Shown: piece after piece, positions 1 through 7,965 of the stretch | Position numbering within the stretch: the first letter of the stretch is position 1 | Layout: every line of letters starts with the position of its first letter | Assembly (NCBI GenBank): GCA_004151065.3 | Contig: NWUY0300044516.1 | Coordinates: forward strand, 39,688-54,943 | Length of the DNA: 15,256 nucleotides | Reading direction: 5' to 3' | Origin: Larix sibirica | Taxonomy: Eukaryota; Streptophyta; Pinopsida; Pinales; Pinaceae | Notes under the pieces: generated by a model | What the model was told of the DNA's origin: nothing | Databases searched by the model: none | The model's input: only the letters and a program-made list of their open reading frames with translations | Position numbers and translations under genes: made by a program

Positions 1-1
1 A

Positions 2-573
2 GGAGAAATATCATCTTTTGCAAGTTTGATTGAAACATTTTGCAAGAAATGTATCCTTAATCATCATGAGGAATCATACCCCATGTTGAATATATCAGGG
101 GAATGTTTGAGGGAACGCCACATGTTTCCATTGAATAAATCCCTCAAGCACATGTGCCCCCCTCATCATTCCATTGAAGAACAAATTGATGAAGAACATG
201 TCAAAGGAAGTATTGGAGATTCTATTCCTTCTCCTCATATTGAAGAGGGTTTGGCAAGTTTGCTTCTCCTAAAAAATATGAAGTTGATGATTTATCTTCT
301 TGTGATTTTGAGGAGGAAAATTTTGAGTACAAACCCTTGTTTGATGACAAGATGGCTAGTCCATGTATCTCTCCTTTTCATGACAATTTAAATGCAAGAT
401 TTCAAATTATTGATCATAGTAGGGAGATGGAATATATGGAAATTTTCGGGGATCCCATCTATGACACTTGTAGTGATGCCTCTAATGAGGAAATTGCAGA
501 TTTGGAATATTTGGAACAACCAAACATAGAAATGATTTGTAACCATATGTTCCCATTCAAAATGAAAACTTAG
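2..573 (+). pseudogene. Frameshifted acidic reading frame, open to the left edge; possibly retroelement-associated
   Basis: Not recognised with certainty. The frame is open from base 2 (first complete codon GGA) with no start in the window, so the 5' end lies outside. It runs to about base 250. The sensible reading then moves to another frame, which continues as FASPKKYEVDDLSSCDFEEE and ends at the TAG at 571-573. The joint near 245-258 behaves like a single-base deletion. Both halves are hydrophilic. The second is rich in D and E and holds a short acidic block around IYDTCSDASNEEIADLEYLE. Acidic spacer-like stretches of this style occur in plant Ty3/Gypsy polyproteins, but no protease, RT or integrase motif is visible, so that link is inference. 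It could instead be the last exon of a decayed host gene. The composition change at the frame switch is the main reason to treat both parts as one broken gene. Confidence 0.45.
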
Positions 574-619
574 GGCATCACATTGAGCACATTTTTGTAG
601 ACTTATTTTAGTCATCTCC

Positions 620-2440
620 TCTAATTTTCAAGGTTGTTTTGGGGCAGAAATTTAAAGGTAATTTCCAACCATGTTAGAATGGTTTTATGTAGGTTTTCCC
701 AGCCATTTGAATCAAGTTTCTAGGCCCAAAAATGCAAAAAAATAAATCCAACCATCTATAGCCTCAATTTTTTTATGTTTTCATGCTTAAATTTTCAGTT
801 GTAAAAGATGGTATAAGAGTTGGAAATTGTATGGTACAACCGGGTTTTCATGACAGAAATTTTCAGCCACCTAATTACTTCATTTATTTTCGTTTTGGGC
901 ATGTTTACTCAGCTAAATTTTTTTCCTTTACTGCAGAAATTTGTTTGGGCAGCAAACTTTTCATGCGGATGTTAATTGCAGAAATCTCCACTAAGCTATA
1001 AAATGGTGTTTTCAAGGCCTAAACTTGGGGCTATTTTTTTTGTAATTCTGGAATTTATGCCATGTCCCTAAGCCTTTGTTGTGCATATACTTATTGACCT
1101 ACCTACATAAATGGATTAGGTTAAGTTTTCAGCGGTAAATGTGTGTGGGTAGAGTATCCATCTACTCTGAGAACCTATAAATTGGGATTCACCGATGTCC
1201 CATTGATTTGAGGTGAGAAATTTTTATGATTATGGGTTGATTCATGATGGCCATGCTTACATTAGTCCTATCCAAGCTTGGATAGAGGAGTCTTGTAAGT
1301 TCCATGCCCTTCTTGGCGAGTTTGGTGTTCTTGGCCTTGTTCATAAGCACATTTCATAATTTGGCTTACAATTCATGGCCATTTCAGATTGTATCCATGT
1401 GGCATTTGATGTATCTTTGTTTTGGTTGGTGACCAAACACAAGGGAATATGTCATGGCCTTGATTAGTTAATCACATGGTTGCAGTGGGTTTATGATTTC
1501 ACTCAATATTTGCTTCATCTCATGCTTACAGTAGGGTAGGAGGAATAAGCTTACAAGAGAAATAGAGTAGAGTAGAATTCATTTTGGTATTGATGGCTTG
1601 TTTCGTTGTAAAGCGAAGATTTTGATGTGATAAACTATTGGATGTGATGTGGTGTTTAGGGATGTTGAGGTTATCCATCCCGCCGTGGTTTTTGGTTTTC
1701 TATTATTAGATATTGTTTCTAACAACTGCATTTTGAGATTTCAAGGTTCTCATGCACTTCCAAGAAGAGCACATGTCCCACAATTAGAGCCAGGTGTTGC
1801 CCCCATTTTGCATGGTTGTCCACATGTGATTTTTATCACAATTTCAATAGGGGGTTACACGTTAATGGAGATTTGGATGGCCTAGTATAGCTACTTTCCT
1901 TTGTGATGATGCCTTGGGTTTTGGATGTTGTGATATGGTTGATGGATCTTTCATAATGTATTTCACTCATACATGGCACATTCATCATCTTATCCATGAG
2001 TGATTTAGTGTTTGGTTTCTACTTGGCATTGATATCACATGATTATCAATGTTGAAGGAGTGTTATGCTTATTTGGTTTGATTGGACGACATGTGGAGGC
2101 TCTAATATGAGAGTGCTCTAGTATTTTGATTGTCTATCACATTTATGGAGGATGTATGATGCATATCCCATGGAATAGTCAAGCCTATTGGATGTACTTC
2201 AAGCTTGGCGATGTGTTATGGATGGATTTTTTTGGAGCGCTTTTGCCTTTTTATTCATTTGGTTGGCATGATTTGACTGCTTCTCGATGGAGCGTCCTTA
2301 TATCTAATCACTTGAATGGATTGCATGGAAGCTATGGTGGCCTTTGGAGTGAAGAGTGAAGGAATAATTCATACTTGTGATATTTAGGGGTGACATTATA
2401 ATATGTGAAAATGAATATAATGTATAATATCAATGTATGA
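620..2440. other. Degenerate intergenic DNA without recognisable gene
   Basis: No frame here longer than about 80 codons has a composition I trust or a motif I recognise. The open stretches at 783-1001, 1649-1885 and 2126-2359 look fortuitous. A short word related to CAGAAATTT recurs at about 646, 854, 934 and 978, which suggests an old repeat. The remainder (T- and G-rich on this strand, with many TTGG and CATGG words) looks like decayed transposon or LTR sequence, but no boundaries can be drawn. Confidence 0.4.
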
Positions 2441-2710
2441 TTCAAAGATGAGGACAAAAGAGAGAAGTTAGGGATGGGGGTCTCATGTATATCACTTGAG
2501 AGATTCAAGGAGATATTGTTGGATATGGTTGAACAAAAAACCCTATTTAGGGATGTTTGTATGGTCGCATATTCTTATATAAGGGGCCTCGTTGCACTCT
2601 ATTGTAATATGAGAGAATCATAGATTAATACAATGTGAGGTTTGTAGTAATTTGGTGTTCTTGTGGACTAATTTTGTGTATTTTGTTTGTGCTTGCTTCC
2701 TCTAATTCCC
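2440..2710 (+). mobile_element. LTR-like promoter and R/U5 segment (putative fragment)
   Basis: The order of elements resembles the 3' half of a plant LTR. A clean TATA box (TATATAAG, 2576-2583) is preceded by CCCTATTTAGGG, itself a 12-bp near-palindrome. It is followed about 20-30 bases on by ATTGTAATATGAGAGAATC and then ATTAATACAATG, the kind of A-rich segment that carries the transcription start and polyadenylation region in plant Copia and Gypsy LTRs. The T-rich stretch to about 2710 would be U5. No primer binding site is evident after it and no matching second LTR was found, so it may be a truncated or solo LTR. The call rests on layout, not on family identity. Confidence 0.35.
2576..2583 (+). 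promoter_or_regulatory. TATA box in LTR-like segment
   Basis: TATATAAG stands in a GC-richer local context (CGCATATTCT before, GGGGCCTCG after). It has the expected spacing to a putative start/polyadenylation region around 2600-2630. It would have driven a retroelement transcript on the plus strand. Activity is unknown. Confidence 0.4.
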
Positions 2711-2759
2711 AAAATAAAGGCCTATATTAGTGAGTGCTCTAGCTCATGACATTGCACTT

Positions 2760-3495
2760 GAGGCCCTCGTTATTGGTGATTTTCCATAGAGCATATTCCT
2801 TGATAGCACTTATTTGATGATGTGGGGATGTTTTTCTTGTCTAGTGATCTTGCTTTTTGTCATGTGGATGGCTTCATAGAACTATTGGGTATCATCTTTT
2901 GTTCAGTGCCATCTTGGTTTCTCATCCTTGTCCCATGTGGAGGCATTCTTGTGACTTGTAGAAGGGGATATCCATTTCTTCATGGTGTTGGTTATCATAT
3001 TGTGGACACATTATCCTTGGTAGTAATGCTTCTACCATGGATAAATGGTCTCCTTGGTTCATGGATTAATGAGTTGGCATGGAGGTTGATATGGTTAGTA
3101 TGTGGACACCATTCATGTCGGCATTCATTACACATACCTTGAGTTCATTCCCTACTTTGACGAGATATTATTGATCTATTGGTTGGTCGAGGGCTTGACC
3201 CCTTGATGCATGGATGACTTGTTCTACATTTGTTGAAAAGCCCCCAATCCTTTAAGGCCACTTGCACATCTTCTTGTGCATATTCATTGGATCATTCACT
3301 ATGGAGAGGTTATGTGATTCATTTCCTAGCTTTGCTAGTGGAACACTCCCTTTGGTTGATGGCCTACACACATGTCTATGCACTTATGAGGGGACATCTG
3401 ACTTGGAGACCCTCACTACACATATTTATTTGCTTTGAAGAGGTAGTGTTCACTTAAGGAAGGTCCTTTGCATCATTTCCCATATTTATATGATG
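2760..3495. other. Intergenic tract, no recognised gene
   Basis: The plus-strand open stretches at 2822-3142 and 3230-3457 have low-complexity, Leu/Trp/His-rich translations without a domain, typical of chance frames in T/G-rich DNA. Words such as CATGTGGA, TTCATTTCC and GGAGGTTG recur and anticipate the motif array that begins at 3500. Probably the internal or LTR part of a decayed retroelement. Confidence 0.35.
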
Positions 3496-3499
3496 CAAC

Positions 3500-3914
3500 A
3501 TTCACCCTTGGGAGGATTTTGGGAGGGTTTCTATGACATGTTATTACAGTGTTCCACCATTGGATATTTTCTTCATGATTATTTGGAAGGGCATTCACCT
3601 ATTGGGCATTTTATTGGAACGTTCCACTTATAGGAGGTTGCCATCACTCTTTTATGCAATTTGGGAGATAACATCCACCTTTGGAGGATTCTTGGCACAC
3701 CTTTTGAGGTTTTCTTTGAGAAGCATTCCATGTTTTGGGGTTGCTTGAGCTATTTTCCATGCATTGGAGGTAGTGATCTACATTTGGAGGCCTTTTTCAC
3801 TGGACTATCCACCTTAGAGGTGTTATATCAATAATTTTATGCCATTTTTTGGAGGAATGTCCCATGTTGGAGGACTTCTACACTCATTTTGAGGAGGTCA
3901 CTTGGTTTTGGAGG
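3500..3914 (+). repeat. Diffuse array of a TCCACC-TTTGGAGG motif
   Basis: A near-palindromic word, roughly TTCCACCTTTGGAGG, recurs with mismatches. Copies lie at 3500-3515, 3551-3564, 3593-3606, 3621-3637, 3672-3687, 3724-3740, 3755-3770, 3806-3820 and 3859-3873. Half-copies (TTTGGAGG or TTTGAGGAGG) lie at 3781-3790, 3882-3897 and 3901-3914. Spacing between starts is irregular, about 30 to 60 bases, so this is not a simple satellite. It may be a decayed minisatellite or a set of subrepeats inside an LTR. Confidence 0.45.
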
Positions 3915-3941
3915 AGATCTAGGGTGTCAAACCCTAGATCT
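3915..3941. repeat. Perfect 11-bp inverted repeat (hairpin) with 5-base loop
   Basis: AGATCTAGGGT (3915-3925) is followed by GTCAA and then by its exact reverse complement ACCCTAGATCT (3931-3941). AGGGTTTC follows at once, repeating part of the arm. A related word, CTAGATCTAGG, occurs near 4167. The hairpin closes the motif array and lies upstream of the second LTR-like segment. Confidence 0.8.
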
Positions 3942-4059
3942 AGGGTTTCATGCATGATTTTTGGACCATTTTCATTGAGCACTACCTTAAGGATAGGTTT
4001 GGATTCTTCTTGTCATAATTCACCTCTTTTGTGGTATGTGGCCTCCTTCTTGTGCATTT

Positions 4060-4590
4060 AATTCTTGGAGCTTGTAATTTTTGGATTTCACCACCTCATT
4101 TCATGTATTTAGTTAGAGTTTGATGGAGTAATGAAATATCTTGTATTTGTTTACTCCACCATATGCTAGATCTAGGTTATTATTATTTATTTATTTGTAA
4201 GAGGAAGATGACTTGAAAGCTATATAAAGCTTTAATATCTTCCTCAATCTTCATGGATGAGTTTTGAGAGTTCTCTCTCTTTTATAGCTTAATGGACATA
4301 TCTTTCATGGTGCAACTTGAAGTGCAAGGGTTTCTTCTCCATTCAAAGTGTGGCTTATGTTCTAATGTTCTTGAACTATTGCTCATGGTTGTAGAGTTGC
4401 AAGTGTTTTCTATTGACTGACCAAAGAAGGGTAAATAATGCCCCATCGGAAGGTTTTTATGTGGGAAGTATTTTCCTTTATCTCCCTTTGATGCCTTACT
4501 TGTGACTCTATTAATTTGCATCTATCATCTTCTGGAATTTTTATTTACCTAATATCTCATTTTGTATGGCACACCCTCATTAGCATGATT
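4060..4590 (+). mobile_element. LTR-like segment ending before a primer-binding-site-like word
   Basis: The tract holds a strong TATA box (4221-4228) and a T-rich leader. It ends near a CA dinucleotide (about 4585-4586) a few bases before GGTATCAAATGGC, which resembles the initiator-methionine primer binding site of plant LTR retrotransposons (TGGTATCAGAGC). If this is right, it covers U3-R-U5 of a 5' LTR and the internal region starts near 4594. The left boundary is not visible and no second LTR copy was found. A small TTAT-rich microsatellite-like stretch lies at 4176-4196. Confidence 0.35.
4201..4245. promoter_or_regulatory. TATA box inside a nested palindrome
   Basis: An outer 9-bp pair, GAGGAAGAT (4201-4209) with ATCTTCCTC (4237-4245), encloses an inner 6-bp pair, AAAGCT (4216-4221) with AGCTTT (4228-4233). 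The six-base loop ATATAA forms most of the TATA element TATATAAA (4221-4228). Both arms match exactly. The spacers between inner and outer stems differ (6 and 3 bases). It is either a promoter with a cruciform-capable core or a small palindromic insertion that happens to carry a TATA box. Confidence 0.55.
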
Positions 4591-4593
4591 TGA

Positions 4594-4606
4594 TGCGGTA
4601 TCAAAT
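4594..4606 (+). other. Primer-binding-site-like sequence
   Basis: GGTATCAAATGGC differs from the usual plant LTR element TGGTATCAGAGC at the first base and in the AGAGC part. It sits just downstream of the LTR-like segment, where a primer binding site would be. The match is short and may be chance. Confidence 0.3.
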
Positions 4607-4609
4607 GGC

Positions 4610-5445
4610 TCTCTTAGTAATCTCTACCTTCATTTTCAAAAAATTTAAGTTCCTTTGTGTGTGCATGTATATCATGGCCTTGGAGATCTTAACAATTATT
4701 TGAGCTCACCCTCTCTTGGATTATAAATTACTCTATTTGCCTTGTTGGATTGGCACTAATCTTGTTGGTGCTCCCATCATGTCATTTATTTTATATATAA
4801 CAACTACAAAAAACATTTTGCTAAGGCCATCTCTTCATATGACCTTTTGCCTCATTGCCAAGCTTTAGAAATCCTATACCTAGGGAAGTCCCCCTTGAGC
4901 TGGAAAAGAACCTACCAAAAGTGTAGAGAGGTAGTTACTAAGGTGGTAGGGGCTAACACCTCTAAGTTGCAGTTGGGATAACATTGTTCTTTTGGGATTT
5001 AATCACACGTGCTAGCTTGAGTTATAACATAGGGTTTTCACTACGTAAACATCGATATAATATTATTTGAACTATGTGTGAGAATTTGTCTTAAGTTGTT
5101 TGACTTGTGTAGATATATTACAGTTTCCAAACATGTTATGAGAGATTTTTTGAATATTTTACCTTGTTGTTGATTATTGTATTGATCCTATGTCATTGCA
5201 GGCAATAAATAGTTTCTATTTTCTTTATTTTCTAAGCATTTCTAGTCCAAGTCAACTATTTCATTGAGCCCGACGTGTCTTTTCTAGCTCCGAACACCTT
5301 TTGTTTTGTTTGAAGTAACTTTTGTTTGCCCAAGGTATGGGCATTTCTCTCTTGTGTATCAATTGTTGCATATCACAAAAAATTTCTAGCATTGTTTTCA
5401 GATAGAGAGTTTCTCGTGGTAGAGGTTTTTTCCAAGGAAAACCTC
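4610..5445. other. Intergenic tract, possible decayed element interior
   Basis: No coding frame or domain was seen. An 8-bp perfect inverted repeat, GAGGTTTT (5422-5429) with AAAACCTC (5438-5445), lies just before the tandem array. The rest is T-rich and unassigned. Confidence 0.35.
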
Positions 5446-5449
5446 ATGG

Positions 5450-6325
5450 GATCCCTTGTCTTCCCTAGAGTATCTAAATGGAGAGCTAATGCTTGAGGTT
5501 AAAATGTTTGGAAATATCTCATCCCACCCTCAAGCACTTATGAAATATCTCATCTCATTCCACACTCAAGCACTCAAGCGAGAGTGAGATTCATATTACT
5601 TTGACAACCCCTCTTCCTTGGAGTATCCCAATGGAGGGATAACCCCTTGTGCTAAAATGTTTGGAAGCATCTAGTCTCACTAGCATGTACTTAATCTAGT
5701 GTGAGATTGCTCCCCATCTTCCCCATAGTATCTAGATGGGAGGGTAACCCTTCGGCTATAAATGTTTGAAAATGTCTCATCCCACCCTCGATCACTTAAG
5801 CAAAGTGAGATTGATGGTACTTTACTAGTTCCTTTTTCTTGGAGTTTCTCGACCGATGGATAACCCTTTGGGATAAAATGTTTGGAACATCTCATCCCAA
5901 CCGTAAGCACTTGAGGGAGAGTAAGATTGCTAGTACCTTCCCAGTATCAATCGACCCTCTTCTTTGGTGTATATGGATGGAGGGTAACCCTTGGGGCTAA
6001 AATGTTTGGAATGAATATCTCATCCCACACTCGAGCAATTAAATGAGTGTGAGATTGTTGGCCTCCCTTCCCTGGATACTTTCATAAGGGGCTAGGGGCT
6101 AACCCTTAGGGATAAAATGTTTGGAAACATCTCATCCCACCCTTAAGCACTTAAGTGGGAATGGGATTGAGATACCTTGTCAGCTCAATTAAACTCCTCC
6201 CTAGATTATCCAAAAGGAGAGCTGACCCTTGGGGATAAAATGTTTGGAAGCATCTCGTCCCACCCTCAAGCACTTAAGTGAGAGTGAGAATGTTGGTACC
6301 TTCCAATGTCAAATGGCCCATGAGG
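5450..6325. repeat. Degenerate tandem array, about seven copies of a ~123-bp unit
   Basis: Each unit carries, in order: a CTTCCTTGGAGTATC-like stretch, AGGGTAACCCTTGGGG, GCTAAAATGTTTGGA, ATCTCATCCCACCC, TCAAGCACTTAAGTG, AGAGTGAGATTG and GGTACCTTCC. The anchor AAAATGTTTGGA (or a variant) starts at about 5501, 5654, 5759, 5875, 5999, 6114 and 6237, giving spacings of 153, 105, 116, 124, 115 and 123. The 153 comes from a partial internal duplication in the first copy (ATCTCATC... occurs twice, 5514-5570). The part around CACTTAAGTG is a 10-bp palindrome flanked by imperfect inverted CCCACCCT/AGAGTGAG arms, so each unit could fold into a hairpin. Copies differ by many substitutions and small indels, so the array is old. 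No coding frame runs through it. The last copy grades into a tRNA-like element on the minus strand. Confidence 0.85.
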
Positions 6326-6339
6326 GGAAAAAATGTCAC

Positions 6340-6402
6340 ACGTGGAATTTGAACCTAGGGGGAGAGGATAACTTCTCTTCTTAACCAACCAAGCTAGACC
6401 TA
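6340..6402 (-). mobile_element. tRNA-derived head of a SINE-like element
   Basis: Read on the minus strand, TAGCTTGGTTGG (complement of 6385-6396) resembles the Pol III box A (one clear departure at the conserved A). GGTTCAAATTCC (complement of 6344-6355) matches box B (GGTTCRANNCC). The start-to-start spacing is about 41 bases, as in tRNA genes. No anticodon stem or aminoacyl stem that would make a working tRNA can be built, so a tRNA-derived SINE is the better reading. Going on along the minus strand, a run of T and C (complement of 6322-6333) follows, then the last unit of the tandem array. Whether the element ends there or the array unit is part of its body cannot be settled from one copy. 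Confidence 0.6.
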
Positions 6403-6519
6403 ATTAACCTCTCAAATTCAAAATTGCATGGCAATGTTCATATTTCAGAAGTTCTTGTAAGCTTTTAACATAAAAGAAAGAAAGCATTTAAATTAAATTA
6501 TAAATGGCCTACCTAAGAT

Positions 6520-6850
6520 TCATGCCCTCACAACATTTTCAATTTGCTCCCAACGACTTCTAAAACCCTTAGGTTCCCCATTGGAATCCAAAAATGCAAG
6601 GAATAGTACCATCAAAGCCATATCAGATTTGGTGATTGCACCCTTGTCAAAATGCCTTCTAAAAAAACCTTCTTCAATTGTAACAAGTTGCAACTTCATT
6701 ATAACAAGAATATCATAACACCTATTATGGAGGCTCTTTACATAGTTTCCAAACACTTCTTTTTTGTGCATGCAGATATTGATGTAAACATCGGACAATG
6801 TTACATTTATCCTGTCGATGAATTTATCGTCGAGGCTCCAAAATATAACT
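6520..6850 (-). other. Unassigned minus-strand reading frame
   Basis: A frame of about 110 codons is open from near 6850 down to a stop at 6520; the first methionine is at 6798. The translation is mixed and plausible for a globular protein (for example MALMVLFLAFLDSNGEPKGF and RSRWEQIENVVRA at the end), without low complexity. No family is recognised. A shorter plus-strand frame overlaps it (6652-6945) but has a poly-K/N tail and looks like the shadow. It lies downstream of the hAT fossil on the same strand and could be a captured fragment, an unrelated exon remnant, or chance. Confidence 0.3.
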
Positions 6851-7649
6851 TATTGACAATGTTGGGGGGAATATTGAAAATATTTATAAACTTAAAAAAA
6901 TACAAAAAAAATCAATTGTTTCAATTTCTTAAACATCAAAAGTAACAAGAACATCAAACAAACACATTGCTACATAAATATGAAAATAGAACCAATATAT
7001 AAGATGTCAAGTAGAACCTTACGCATCAATACTAAAATATGATATATATCCTAAGTCGCGAGTCTTGATGGGATGATACACCATCACATCAAAACAAAAA
7101 TAAATGTATCTCATTAGATGAATCATCATGAGGCTTCTAGATACTACAAGGATAATGCACTAAGGAATCACCAATATCCTCTACCCCTTTCATGGGAAAA
7201 GGTCACCACTCTTCCTCTGGACGCAGTAAGTGGATGTGTTGAGACTGATATTGAGGTGAAAGATGCAACTGTTGGGGTTTTGTTGGAGGGTCTCAGAGCT
7301 AAGGTGGAAGTTGAATTGAGATGTCTTCTTACTCTTCTCCCAGTTGTAGCCTTTGTGGAGGTGGTGGCTATGATGCACTCGTAGTCTCCTCCTCTAAATG
7401 CGTCTCTAGTGGAAGTGGAACATCCTCCTTTGATTCCCCCTCCTCCAACACATCGCCAGCATGCTCTAACCACTTAGGGGCCTCCTCCATGACAGGCCTC
7501 TCAGTCTCCACCCTTCACAGACTTCTACCAATCATATCCAATGAAATGGAATCCATGTTAGGTGCTTTGTTAAACTACTTCACCCAAAGCCTTAGATTGT
7601 AATAAACATAGACCATGTCATTAAGGTGGTGGACATCTAACCTCTGTGA

Positions 7650-7745
7650 CTGCCATTTTGTAATTAGAGGATGATGGCTGATGGGCACAAATTAAAATTA
7701 ATAAAATTATAAAAGATTAAAATTTTATTTTGAACATTTCTAACA
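7650..7745 (-). other. AT-rich tract interrupting the hAT C-terminal region (possible intron or insertion)
   Basis: Between the SKKH motif and the LNDMVYVYYN motif, which are nearly adjacent in related transposases, about 95 bases of very AT-rich sequence intervene. On the coding strand it starts near GTTAGAAATG and ends near CACAG, compatible with a degenerate GT-AG intron, but no choice of sites restores the frame cleanly. A small insertion is the alternative. Confidence 0.4.
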
Positions 7746-7881
7746 TGTGCTTCTTGGAGAGTATTTTTTCAAGAACACTCCAGTTGCACTCACACTTGGA
7801 AGAGTAGCAAGTTTGACTAAGCATCCAAATGGCAAGTTTCTATAACTCCGAGACTCTTCTACGATAGTTTTTCCACCAAAC

Positions 7882-7965
7882 ATCTACAATGAATAATTGG
7901 AAAGAAAATACAAGGAATTATATTTCCATCGAGTAACAAATAGATAGAAAGGAAAGATATTGAAA
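7882..7965 (-). other. Second possible intron in the hAT fossil
   Basis: About 85 bases separate the GTFGYDMVVQ region from the WWKNY motif, more than the family normally has there. The coding-strand 3' end of the tract is T- and C-rich and finishes in ATTGTAG directly before the WW motif, which looks like a splice acceptor. The donor is not clear. Confidence 0.4.

Noticed and set aside
2126-3748. Plus-strand frames of 70-106 codons
   Set aside because: Their translations are Leu/Trp/Phe/His-rich without motifs and lie in T/G-rich repeat-like DNA, as expected for chance frames.
5450-6325. CRISPR-like repeat array
   Set aside because: Units are about 123 bases, degenerate along their whole length and directly adjoining. 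There are no short identical repeats with unique spacers and no cas genes, and the context is eukaryotic.
6340-6402. Functional tRNA gene
   Set aside because: Boxes A and B are present, but no cloverleaf with acceptor and anticodon stems can be built, and box A departs from consensus.
7118-7384. Plus-strand protein-coding gene
   Set aside because: It overlaps the minus-strand tail of the hAT fossil, has no domain, and is best explained as the complement of GC-richer transposon sequence.
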